Of a DNA stretch of 46,566 nucleotides, positions 8,472 through 15,515 are shown in pieces. Positions within the stretch are counted from its first letter, which is position 1; the number at the start of each line of letters is the position of its first letter. A model generated the notes under the pieces. That model was not told where the DNA came from, did not search any database, and saw only the letters and a list, made by a program, of their open reading frames with translations. A program made the position numbers and the translations under genes. This stretch comes from Bdellovibrio bacteriovorus (GTDB lineage: Bacteria > Bdellovibrionota > Bdellovibrionia > Bdellovibrionales > Bdellovibrionaceae), in contig NZ_LUKD01000001.1 of the NCBI RefSeq assembly GCF_001592745.1, positions 19,674 through 66,239 on the forward strand, written 5' to 3'.

Positions 8472-9191
8472 ATGAAAACGAAACATCTCAATACAGGAAA
8501 AGTGATAGCAGCCGCAACGCTCACGTTGGTTCTTTTTAATAACTTCGATTTCGTTCAATGGCCTGCCGTGAACAAGATCGGTATCGAAAGCGTGAATGAA
8601 GCTTCTCGCATCTCGCACGCTAAAGAACTATTAGGTTCAGACTATAAAGGTAGCGGTGCCCAAAAAGTAGAAGGCACTGCGACTTTGAATGAAATGATTT
8701 ACGATAAAGTGCAAAGCTCTTTAGCTCCTCGCTGGAAAGGCCAAGCACGCAATATCTCTCGCACTGTTATTACTGAAGCAGCGAAACACAATTTAGATCC
8801 TGTGTTTGTTCTTGCAGTGATCAAAACAGAAAGTAAATTCAATCCATTGGCTTTGGGTCGCTTCGGTGAAATTGGTTTGATGCAAATTAAACCTGACACA
8901 GCAGAATGGATCGCGAAAAAATTCAAACTTCCTTGGAATGGTAAGAAGACTTTGGAAAACCCTTCTGCCAATATCCGCATCGGTCTTGCTTACATGAGCT
9001 ACCTTCGCGGCAAGTTTGACAAAAAAGCCGTGAAATACGTTAGCGCGTATAACATGGGACCATTGAATGTGCGCCGCCTTCTTGCCAAAAACATGAAGCC
9101 TGCGGAATACAACTCTCGCGTGATGAAAAACTACGGCGAAATTTACGCGAAACTTTCTAACAGCACAAACATGGTTGTCGCGTCTAACTAA
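8472..9191 (+). CDS. Lytic transglycosylase (SLT domain), exported
   Basis: Cleaves the MurNAc-GlcNAc bond of peptidoglycan. Residues from about 98 onward form a lysozyme-like SLT domain: IKTESKFNPLA with catalytic Glu120, GEIGLMQIKPDTAEW, NIRIGLAYMSYLRGKF and the AYNMGP motif near the C-terminus. The N-terminus has a basic stretch and hydrophobic segment (VIAAATLTLVLF) acting as signal peptide or anchor. I chose the ATG at 8472 because a perfect AGGAGG lies 8 nt upstream; an in-frame start at 8430 would place that site inside the gene. Its 239 residues suit a minimal single-domain enzyme. It stands alone, ended by a hairpin. Confidence 0.92.
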   Translation: MKTKHLNTGKVIAAATLTLVLFNNFDFVQWPAVNKIGIESVNEASRISHAKELLGSDYKGSGAQKVEGTATLNEMIYDKVQSSLAPRWKGQARNISRTVITEAAKHNLDPVFVLAVIKTESKFNPLALGRFGEIGLMQIKPDTAEWIAKKFKLPWNGKKTLENPSANIRIGLAYMSYLRGKFDKKAVKYVSAYNMGPLNVRRLLAKNMKPAEYNSRVMKNYGEIYAKLSNSTNMVVASN

Positions 9192-9198
9192 TGTTCTA

Positions 9199-9232
9199 GC
9201 TTAGGAGAGAGAAGCACTTTTCTCTCCTAAGC
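9199..9232 (+). terminator. Hairpin after the lytic transglycosylase gene
   Basis: GCTTAGGAGAGA pairs perfectly with TCTCTCCTAAGC about 10 nt after the stop. The following T-run is short and interrupted, so it may be a weak terminator or a 3'-end stabiliser. Confidence 0.65.
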
Positions 9233-9368
9233 CTTTCTGCAAATTTCCACTTTTTATACGCACCAATAAAGTACGGAAACATTAAATTTAAGTACGTATC
9301 AAATTCACTCTTCAAAGAAAATTGATTCCTCCCGAAAAGCTTCTATCTGAACATTTTGGGGGAATTTC

Positions 9369-10043
9369 ATGAAGTATCAGTACTATCTGTTCAACCCACG
9401 TATACTCACTGACGAAACAGCGAAACTCACCAATCAGGTATATGAAACTTGGAAACAAGTTTACGACGGAATCTTTGAGTCTTTGCATACGGACGACTTC
9501 TATCGCAACGAAGTCATCACCTGCCTAAAGGATGTGGAGACTGACGAAGTCTTAGCCTTCCACATGTACAGCGTTTTTGACGACCGCGCGAGCTCTCACC
9601 TAGAGCATCGCTATATGGAACCCTTCACGCCTGAGCTGGTTAAAAAGTTTCAAGCCGAAGGGGCCCATACCTATATGTCGCTTGAATATTTAGGGGTGAA
9701 TACTTCTTACCAGTTAAGCAAGCCCGGCTTTAAGGTCGCCGATATTATTAGCGCCCTCAGCATGAAGGCCTTTGAGGCGTCCCCGTGGGATGGCCTGCTT
9801 GCCGTCGCTCGTATGGATTATAAGATTCATGAAAAAGCCCAACGCTTTGGCATGCGCCCGATGGGCGAAATCATGCGCGGAAAATATCCGTGTCAATTAT
9901 TGTTCTTAAAGAAAACAGAAACCAAAGAACTCTCCGACCCGTTTTTAGCCAAAATGGTGAACGAACTTTGGAATGCAAAAATCAACCACACTGATCTCAT
10001 CAGTGATCAGCCTGTTAAAAAACGCCATTTAAAAATTGCTTAG
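9369..10043 (+). CDS. GNAT-fold / N-acyl amino acid synthase-like (FeeM-like) acyltransferase
   Basis: A 224-residue soluble protein with the feel of the GNAT acyltransferase superfamily. Residues about 106-116 (YMSLEYLGVNT) resemble the acetyl/acyl-CoA-binding strand beta4. A helix (VADIISALSMKAFEAS) then leads to ARMDYKIHEKAQRFGMRPMG, like the C-terminal GNAT helix ending in a GF/GM-P turn. Overall length and layout resemble N-acyl amino acid synthases (FeeM) and the LuxI-like branch, which take acyl-ACP. No signal peptide. It starts at an ATG 7 nt after TGGGGG and is followed after 32 nt by an HDO-family oxidase gene, so the two are almost certainly one operon. Superfamily is likely, substrate unknown. 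Confidence 0.6.
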   Translation: MKYQYYLFNPRILTDETAKLTNQVYETWKQVYDGIFESLHTDDFYRNEVITCLKDVETDEVLAFHMYSVFDDRASSHLEHRYMEPFTPELVKKFQAEGAHTYMSLEYLGVNTSYQLSKPGFKVADIISALSMKAFEASPWDGLLAVARMDYKIHEKAQRFGMRPMGEIMRGKYPCQLLFLKKTETKELSDPFLAKMVNELWNAKINHTDLISDQPVKKRHLKIA

Positions 10044-10075
10044 TCATTTTTCAACTTAAACCAAATGAGGGACGT

Positions 10076-10720
10076 ATGGAGAAAAAAAAATTAGCTACGA
10101 TCATGGATCGCGAAATCAAAGCCTTGGGTGACAAAATCATGGATTGCCCTTGGGACAATCCGGACTTTTATAAAAACTGGCTGGCGCAGACTTATTATCT
10201 GATTCGCCACACGACAAAGTTTTTGGCTCTTTCAGCGGCTCGCCTGCCCGTGGATGATCGCGATCACCACTATGCCATGCTTCACCATATCCAAGAGGAA
10301 CTGAATCACGATTTCATGCCTTTAAAAGATTTAGAAAACATGGGCGGTAAGCTGGAGCAATATCCCGAGCTGCCAGAGACCGAGATGATCCGTCAATTGC
10401 AGTATTACTGGATCGAGTTTGAAAATCCACTTTCACTCTGTGGATACGCTTTCTTGCTTGAAGGCGCAGCGAAGTTCCACGGGCCTAAGCTTTTAGAAGT
10501 GCTTGAAAAACACTACGGAAAAAAAGCGACGGTGCACTTAAGAGTGCATGCGGTTGTCGATCAGGATCACTATGAAGAGGGTCAAAAATTCTTGGAACTT
10601 TTAAGTGAAAAAGATTGCGACTATATAGCCAAGAATATGCTGCAATCGGCGGTCCTTTATTCCCGTATGGTCGAAAGAATGGCAGAACAATGTAAAACAA
10701 AGGCACGCAAAGCCGCATAA
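10076..10720 (+). CDS. Heme-oxygenase-like diiron oxidase (HDO / iron-containing redox enzyme family)
   Basis: All-helical 214-residue protein with the metal-ligand signature of HDO enzymes such as UndA, BesC, SznF and CADD: Glu75-x2-His78 (EELNHD), Glu129 (LLEGAAKF), and His158-x3-Asp162-x2-His165 (HAVVDQDH). As I recall, the UndA ligand set is E-x2-H, E, H-x3-D-x2-H with similar spacing, so a non-heme diiron site is expected. Known HDOs use O2 to oxidise, decarboxylate or fragment small carboxylates, fatty acids or amino acids. The start has GAGGGA 6 nt upstream. It is the second gene of a cassette with the GNAT-like gene, which suggests joint work on an acylated small molecule. Confidence 0.8.
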   Translation: MEKKKLATIMDREIKALGDKIMDCPWDNPDFYKNWLAQTYYLIRHTTKFLALSAARLPVDDRDHHYAMLHHIQEELNHDFMPLKDLENMGGKLEQYPELPETEMIRQLQYYWIEFENPLSLCGYAFLLEGAAKFHGPKLLEVLEKHYGKKATVHLRVHAVVDQDHYEEGQKFLELLSEKDCDYIAKNMLQSAVLYSRMVERMAEQCKTKARKAA

Positions 10721-10741
10721 ACAGAACACGAATTCAAAAAT

Positions 10742-10770
10742 AGAAAAGGCACCCCTTGGGTGCCTTTTCT
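10742..10770. terminator. Bidirectional terminator between convergent genes
   Basis: A 13-bp perfect stem (AGAAAAGGCACCC with GGGTGCCTTTTCT) and CTT loop, flanked by A/T tracts on both sides. It lies between the HDO gene stop (10720) and the stop of the convergent gene (10796). Confidence 0.9.
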
Positions 10771-10795
10771 ATTTTAAGAATCAACAATTTAAGAA

Positions 10796-11467
10796 CTAGT
10801 TGTGAACTGGTTCTGCGGTCTCAATCACCAACAAACCTTCAACACGTTTGTTGCGCTTCAAAGGACTGATCAATTTCACTTGTTGCATGAATGATTGTCC
10901 GTCTTCTTTCACTTCTTTTAGAAGATGCGGCTCGATATCAGGAACATGGCTGTCAGGGATTTCACCTGTAGCTACCTTCACGCCCAGATCGAAAATCTTC
11001 ATTGTCATCGCAGCATTGCGCTCATAAAGATTCCACCACTCGACAGAGTACAGCTCTTCCAAAGTGTAAGAGCAGCATTCAAAGAATTTGAAATTGCGGT
11101 AAAGCTGTTTGTTATCTACAGAATAGATTTCGACAAGATTTTCATCCGTCATGTGATTGAAGACATCCGCACGAGGAATGAAATCAAGTTTGCGGAAGGC
11201 TCTCCATACGAAACTTGAGTTGTCTTTTAACTTATAACCTTCTGCAATTTGTTCTTCACAAAGCTCTTTGAAGAAAGTGATGCTAGTAACGATCTCTTGC
11301 ATTTTTTCGTAAGAACATGCTTGAAAATGAGGCAAACCTTCAACGTAAGGTTTTCTGTAAACACCCTCCGTAGCAAACATCATACAGATTTTTTGAGATG
11401 CAGCTTTGAACTTCTCAACGAGTAAGGCCACATCTTGCTGGCGAACTTCAACAACTTCAATAGACAT
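10796..11467 (-). CDS. Unknown protein, paralogue of the gene at 42407-43057
   Basis: A 223-residue soluble protein of unknown function. It is clearly homologous to the protein at 42407-43057: shared anchors are LPHFQ / LPYFR, KLKDNSSFV / KIKDASLFV, EIYSVDNKQLYRNF / EIYNLANIQLFRTF and SYTLEELYSVEWWNLYER / SYTVEDIYTRPWIHLYER. The middle is rich in aromatic residues and Cys (FKFFECCSY, ICMMF), which might line a small-ligand or sensory pocket; the fold is not recognisable by eye. No signal peptide or membrane segment. The ATG at 11467 is chosen because AGGGG lies 8 nt upstream; a longer frame starts at 11482. It converges on the GNAT-HDO cassette. Confidence 0.75.
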   Translation of the reverse strand: MSIEVVEVRQQDVALLVEKFKAASQKICMMFATEGVYRKPYVEGLPHFQACSYEKMQEIVTSITFFKELCEEQIAEGYKLKDNSSFVWRAFRKLDFIPRADVFNHMTDENLVEIYSVDNKQLYRNFKFFECCSYTLEELYSVEWWNLYERNAAMTMKIFDLGVKVATGEIPDSHVPDIEPHLLKEVKEDGQSFMQQVKLISPLKRNKRVEGLLVIETAEPVHN

Positions 11468-11484
11468 TTCTAACCCCTGCATAC

Positions 11485-11501
11485 ACTCACCTTATGTGAG
11501 T
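11485..11501. promoter_or_regulatory. Small inverted repeat upstream of the unknown gene at 10796-11467
   Basis: ACTCAC, five bases, GTGAGT, immediately 5' of the Shine-Dalgarno on the minus strand. It could be an operator or a 5'-UTR hairpin; the short arms make this weak. Confidence 0.3.
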
Positions 11502-11616
11502 AGTTCAAAGATAGCCAGCAATTTGCCTTTTGTCCAATCAGACGGCTCAGCAAGTTAAATCTTACTGAGTTGCAACGATTGCGGACACCAGGGAAAAATT
11601 AACGGGGTTTTGACAT

Positions 11617-11650
11617 AAAAAAACCCCGCTTTTTTACAAGCAGGGTTTTT
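11617..11650 (-). terminator. Terminator of the thioredoxin gene
   Basis: Hairpin AAACCCCGCTT / AAGCAGGGTTT (one mismatch) followed on the minus strand by a run of T. It lies 26 nt after the trxA stop. Confidence 0.8.
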
Positions 11651-11675
11651 GTTTACTTCGCTCTGTCGAGGGAAA

Positions 11676-12002
11676 TTATACGTTCTTGTTCAAGAAATCC
11701 AAGATCGCATCTTTCGGGTGGTTACCAACAAGTTGACCCACTTCGCTGCCACCTTTGAATAGCAACATTGCTGGAATTCCGCGGATACCATATTTACCTG
11801 GAGTTCCTGGGTTCTCATCAACATTCACCTTTACGATCTTCACTTTTTGACCCAACTCTTGAGCGACTTCTTCAAGCTTAGGAGCTAGCGCGCGACAAGG
11901 TCCGCACCACTCAGCCCAGAAATCCACTAGGACGGGAGTTGAAGAGTTAAGTACTTCTGTTTCAAATGAACTGTCAGTGACAGGTTTCGTAAATGTGCCC
12001 AT
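11676..12002 (-). CDS. trxA: Thioredoxin
   Basis: Cytoplasmic dithiol-disulfide oxidoreductase. The active site WCGPC has Cys33 and Cys36 in the canonical context DFWAEWCGPCRALAP; the cis-Pro loop (IRGIPAMLLF) and the C-terminal GNHP segment are typical. The ATG at 12002 is chosen for its GGAGG 6 nt upstream, giving 108 residues, the standard thioredoxin length. An in-frame extension to 12074 would add an Arg-rich stretch with no family precedent. It lies 73 nt after the pseudo-receiver gene on the same strand and ends in its own terminator. Confidence 0.95.
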   Translation of the reverse strand: MGTFTKPVTDSSFETEVLNSSTPVLVDFWAEWCGPCRALAPKLEEVAQELGQKVKIVKVNVDENPGTPGKYGIRGIPAMLLFKGGSEVGQLVGNHPKDAILDFLNKNV

Positions 12003-12074
12003 GAATGGCCTCCGTAATATTCTCTTACTAATTTGAACATCAAAAGGTCTATCGTCAAGGTATGCGCGGAGCAA

Positions 12075-13121
12075 TTACTTTTTAAACAGCGCTTTGGCGA
12101 ACTCTTGGCGTAACTTATCGAGATCGCTGAGGTTTTGACCATCCCAATGAGCGGCAAGCTCTCTTTGGCGTCGACGCGCCTCAACTCGGGTCACGGTGCT
12201 TTTCGGAGAGACCTTCACATCTGCGACGATATTGCTGTATTTAGAGACACGGTCCTTAAGACCTTCTTCCGCCTTTTCAAGATCGGCCTTGGCCTTCGCC
12301 TGAATTTCCGGGGCCACATCCGAAGAGCCCGTTACAGCAAGACTCTCGTCTTCGGCCGCCGTATTATCAAGAACATCCACGCGCTCCACTTCAGGAGCAC
12401 CGCCACCTAAAAGTTCGCGCTCCAAAGCCTTCAAATCAACATCCGGGAACGCCGACTCTTCACTGTTCGTCGATGCTTTTTCCGACGTGGCTTCAGACAT
12501 GCGATCGCCAAACTTAAAAGAGAATTTTTTCGTCTCTTCTTCAGGGTTTAGCGTGAACTGTTGAGATTCTTCGTGAATTCTTTCTGACTGCAAAGAAGCA
12601 TCGCCAGTGCCTTCTTCAGCACCCTCGGGAACGACACCTTTAACGTAAATAGCTTCGTTTTCAGTTCCGGCCTTACCACCGACAATGCTGTTACCGCCCG
12701 CCTTCTGCGGACTTTCCACATGCATGGCTTTATTCAAGCGCTCTAAAAGAACCGCTTCATCATGTCCTAAGATTTTTCCAATCACTTGAACAAGTCTTAA
12801 AGGAGCTACAGGGGCTTCAAGAATCATATCTACGCGAATGCGGATCAACTCTTGTGGATTGGGTTTGAAGTTTGCGGGAAAAATAAGCACAGACTTTCCC
12901 TGCCAGCGCGTCATCTCTTTCAAACGTTTGCCAACGCCCAACGAACTGACTTTACCACCCTTCCCATTACCAACAACAAGATCCGGATTGAATGCGAGCA
13001 TCTGTTCTGCGATGGAATACTCGCTGGAAAGACCAATGACATCGAAGCCCACTTTTTTCAAAGTCGCCTCAACAGACATAAGATCTGCGTAATCCTCGTA
13101 CACCAAAAGAATCTTGTTCAT
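12075..13121 (-). CDS. Degenerate (pseudo) response-regulator receiver with long acidic tail
   Basis: Residues 1-118 align to a CheY-like receiver but every catalytic position is changed. The phosphoacceptor Asp in the usual PDLVxxD is Asn52 (PDLVVGN), the conserved Thr/Ser is Pro82 (LIFPAN), and the KP lysine is Ala103 (ILEAP). It therefore cannot work by Asp phosphorylation. Residues about 125-300 are low-complexity, rich in Glu/Ser/Ala and probably disordered. The last 45 residues are basic and helical (VEARRRQRELAAHWDGQN), a possible binding helix. No output domain is recognised. It may be a protein-protein adaptor. It is the first gene upstream of trxA, divergent from lptF. Confidence 0.75.
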   Translation of the reverse strand: MNKILLVYEDYADLMSVEATLKKVGFDVIGLSSEYSIAEQMLAFNPDLVVGNGKGGKVSSLGVGKRLKEMTRWQGKSVLIFPANFKPNPQELIRIRVDMILEAPVAPLRLVQVIGKILGHDEAVLLERLNKAMHVESPQKAGGNSIVGGKAGTENEAIYVKGVVPEGAEEGTGDASLQSERIHEESQQFTLNPEEETKKFSFKFGDRMSEATSEKASTNSEESAFPDVDLKALERELLGGGAPEVERVDVLDNTAAEDESLAVTGSSDVAPEIQAKAKADLEKAEEGLKDRVSKYSNIVADVKVSPKSTVTRVEARRRQRELAAHWDGQNLSDLDKLRQEFAKALFKK

Positions 13122-13249
13122 ACATCTATTGTCGGATATGCAATGGATCGGGTCAATATCGCAGAGACAAACTGTCTGTACTAGACGATGGACGCGATGA
13201 CTCCTTTAATTCGGCGGACTACAATGGGACTTCACAACGGAGACTGCTT

Positions 13250-14353
13250 TTGAGTATCTTTCACGGGAAAAAAGCTGCGCAGTACATTTTTTTTGAAATG
13301 CTTCCCAGCTTCATTTTGGGACTGATGGTCTTTATTTCGATCATCCTCATGTTTCAGGTTTTGCGCCTGACCGAATTTGCTCTGGTCCACGGCGTGACTC
13401 TTAAAACCATCGCCGAGATTATCGGTTATGTTGTCATTTCTCTTTTGCCAGTGCTCTTTCCGATGGCCTTGCTCTTTTCCGTTCTTTTAACCTACGGAAG
13501 ATTGAGTCAAGACTCAGAAATCGTCGCGATGAAGGCGTCGGGACTTCCGATGGGCACACTGCTGTTGCCAGCAGTTGTGTTATCGCTTTTTGTCGGCGCG
13601 ATTTCAGCTCAGATGTCCTTCAACATCGCACCTTGGGGAAATCGCCAGTTTGAAGTTTTGTACTCACGCCTGGCAAACACCAAAGCCGGCGCTGTGATCA
13701 AAGAAGGAACTTTCTCTGAAGGTTTTTTTGATATGGTCGTCTATGCAAATGAAGTGAACTCGGACAAAGGCCTACTTAAGAACGTGTTTATTTACGATGA
13801 AAAAACCGGCGACGTGCCTTTGACGATCATCTCTAAAGAAGGTGAAATCATTCCCGATAAAGAGCGCCCCGGCCACGATATACTTCTGCGCCTTAAAGAC
13901 GGAGAAATCCACCGTCAGGCCAAAACTCACACGAAGATCAGCTTTGATACATACGATGTCAGATTCTCTGAACCTGTGAACATTGAAGAGAAAAAAAAAT
14001 CTCCCCAGTCTTTAACTTTGAACGAAGTGCGCAGCCGCCTCAAAGAAGATCTTAAAGACGAGGAACTGGAGCGCACCTTACGCACGGAATATCACAAACG
14101 CTTGGCGATCACTTTTTTATGTGTGGTCTTTGCGATGATTGGCGTGGGGCTAGGAACGACCACAAACCGTCGTGCCGCGAAGGCTGGCGGTATGATCCTA
14201 TGTATTGGCCTTATCATTCTGTATTGGACGTTGTACGTCGCTGCTGAAGGTATGGCGCGCTCAGGAAGCTTGCCTGTGCCTGTAGCGATCTGGGCTCCGA
14301 ATTTTATTTTTGCTCTTTTAGGTATGGAATCTTTAAGAAGGAATTGGAACTAA
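13250..14353 (+). CDS. lptF: LPS export ABC transporter permease LptF
   Basis: YjgP/YjgQ-family inner-membrane subunit of the LptB2FGC machine that extracts LPS for transport to the outer membrane. The layout is typical: three N-terminal membrane helices, a periplasmic beta-jellyroll domain (about residues 125-260, with FFDMVVYANEV and VFIYDEKTGD), and three C-terminal helices. The motif GRLSQDSEIVAMKASG, the coupling-helix region that docks on LptB, is present. It starts at TTG 13250 with CGGAG upstream. LptF and LptG are close homologues; LptF fits slightly better. No lptG neighbour is seen. Confidence 0.85.
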   Translation: MSIFHGKKAAQYIFFEMLPSFILGLMVFISIILMFQVLRLTEFALVHGVTLKTIAEIIGYVVISLLPVLFPMALLFSVLLTYGRLSQDSEIVAMKASGLPMGTLLLPAVVLSLFVGAISAQMSFNIAPWGNRQFEVLYSRLANTKAGAVIKEGTFSEGFFDMVVYANEVNSDKGLLKNVFIYDEKTGDVPLTIISKEGEIIPDKERPGHDILLRLKDGEIHRQAKTHTKISFDTYDVRFSEPVNIEEKKKSPQSLTLNEVRSRLKEDLKDEELERTLRTEYHKRLAITFLCVVFAMIGVGLGTTTNRRAAKAGGMILCIGLIILYWTLYVAAEGMARSGSLPVPVAIWAPNFIFALLGMESLRRNWN

Positions 14354-14373
14354 GACTGCGGTCGAAAATTAGA

Positions 14374-14448
14374 GCGATGCAGTAGCATCCATACTACCAC
14401 GGTCATCCTTGACCACATCGCCCCTCCCTTAAATCAAATGGTAGGGGC
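14374..14448. other. Structured intergenic segment between lptF and dprA
   Basis: Nested short inverted repeats: GCGATG (14374-14379) with CATCGC (14416-14421), enclosing GGTCA/TGACC (14401-14414), then GCCCCTCCC/GGTAGGGGC (14420-14448, one mismatch). There is no clean T-run, so this is either a weak bidirectional terminator for the convergent genes or a folded 3' UTR. Confidence 0.35.
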
Positions 14449-14525
14449 ATTCCCTCGACCTTGCAAAAGATTTTTTTAGATCATTTCATTTTTTTCTGAA
14501 CAATTTTGGCAACTTAGATAACACA

Positions 14526-15473
14526 CTACCGGTAGTGGTGAGCGATTTCAGAGTCTCCTATTGGTGCCGCCAGCGACTTTGAATTTTCCATTTCTACGCC
14601 AAAGTGCATGGATAAATCGTGAGCATCGCGGACCAACAATGCACCGTCCACTAACAATTCTAAGCTCCCTGTAAAGTGTGGATCTAAAGGGTGCCCCGGC
14701 ACCACCCATACCGGACGTCCCAGCTGCAAAGACTGCTGTGCCGTAATCAGTGTTCCACTGCGCTTTTTGGCCTCAACCAACAAAGTCGCGCGACCCAATG
14801 CCGCGATCAAACGATTCCGATGATGGAAAAGATGCTTATGCATTTTCTGTTCGTAGGCGTACTCGCTGATGAAACAACCTCCGCGATTTAAAATCGGCGC
14901 AACCCACTCCTGTAAGTTCGCAGGATACAGATTTCCCAAGCCAGATGGCAAAACTACAACGGTTGTCGTGTCTTTGCGCAAAGCTGTCGAGTGAGATTTT
15001 TGATCGATACCGCGCGCACCTCCACTAATCACGCACGGCTTTTCTTTATCACAGAACGGAGCAAATTCTTTTTCCATCCACTGCATTGATTCAAATGTCG
15101 GCTCGCGACTGCCGACGACGGCTAGCGTGCGTTCGTTGAGCCATGCAGGTGACCCTAGAAAACTTAACGTCAAAGGAGGCTCCTCCATCCAATAGCACGA
15201 AGAAGGATAAAGCGCTTCGCCATAGCAAACCATCTGCACCCCTTGAAGTTTTAGCTTCACGGTTTCTTCGCAGTGATTTTTAAAAAGCGTGTGATTCTTT
15301 TGTAAGGCCGTAAAAAGATCCGGCGATAGGATTTTTAATTCATCCATCAATGTTTCTGCATCCAGACGGCCCGTGCCCCCGAGTGTACGATACAAATGCA
15401 AAAGAGAATCTTTTTGAAGAGTGTATAATGGATGAGACTTAATAATTTGCGATAAAGAATAAAGATCGTTCAT
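14526..15473 (-). CDS. dprA: DNA processing protein A (DprA/Smf)
   Basis: Loads RecA onto incoming single-stranded DNA during natural transformation. The Rossmann-like DprA core is clear: LAVVGSREPTF, ISGGARGIDQKSH, VVVLPSGLGNLYP, HHRNRLIAAL, EAKKRSGTLITAQQ and WVVPGHP. The N-terminal region (about residues 1-90) is a divergent helical domain, and there is no C-terminal winged helix, giving 315 residues. I chose the ATG at 15473; an in-frame TTG at 15479 is also possible. Its Shine-Dalgarno (AGGGG, 15484-15488) is inside the 3' arm of the terminator hairpin of the upstream LysM gene. A ComEC homologue lies 3 kb away. Confidence 0.92.
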   Translation of the reverse strand: MNDLYSLSQIIKSHPLYTLQKDSLLHLYRTLGGTGRLDAETLMDELKILSPDLFTALQKNHTLFKNHCEETVKLKLQGVQMVCYGEALYPSSCYWMEEPPLTLSFLGSPAWLNERTLAVVGSREPTFESMQWMEKEFAPFCDKEKPCVISGGARGIDQKSHSTALRKDTTTVVVLPSGLGNLYPANLQEWVAPILNRGGCFISEYAYEQKMHKHLFHHRNRLIAALGRATLLVEAKKRSGTLITAQQSLQLGRPVWVVPGHPLDPHFTGSLELLVDGALLVRDAHDLSMHFGVEMENSKSLAAPIGDSEIAHHYR

Positions 15474-15478
15474 AAGCA

Positions 15479-15507
15479 AAAAGCCCCTGCAATTCGCAGA
15501 GGCTTTT
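15479..15507 (-). terminator. Terminator of the LysM gene overlapping the dprA ribosome-binding site
   Basis: On the minus strand AAAAGCCTCTGC pairs with GCAGGGGCTTTT (one G-U wobble) around a 5-nt loop, followed by T-rich sequence and then directly by the dprA ATG. The AGGGG used by dprA is in the 3' arm, so the hairpin could both end transcription and hide the ribosome-binding site. Confidence 0.75.
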
Positions 15508-15515
15508 AAGCTTCA

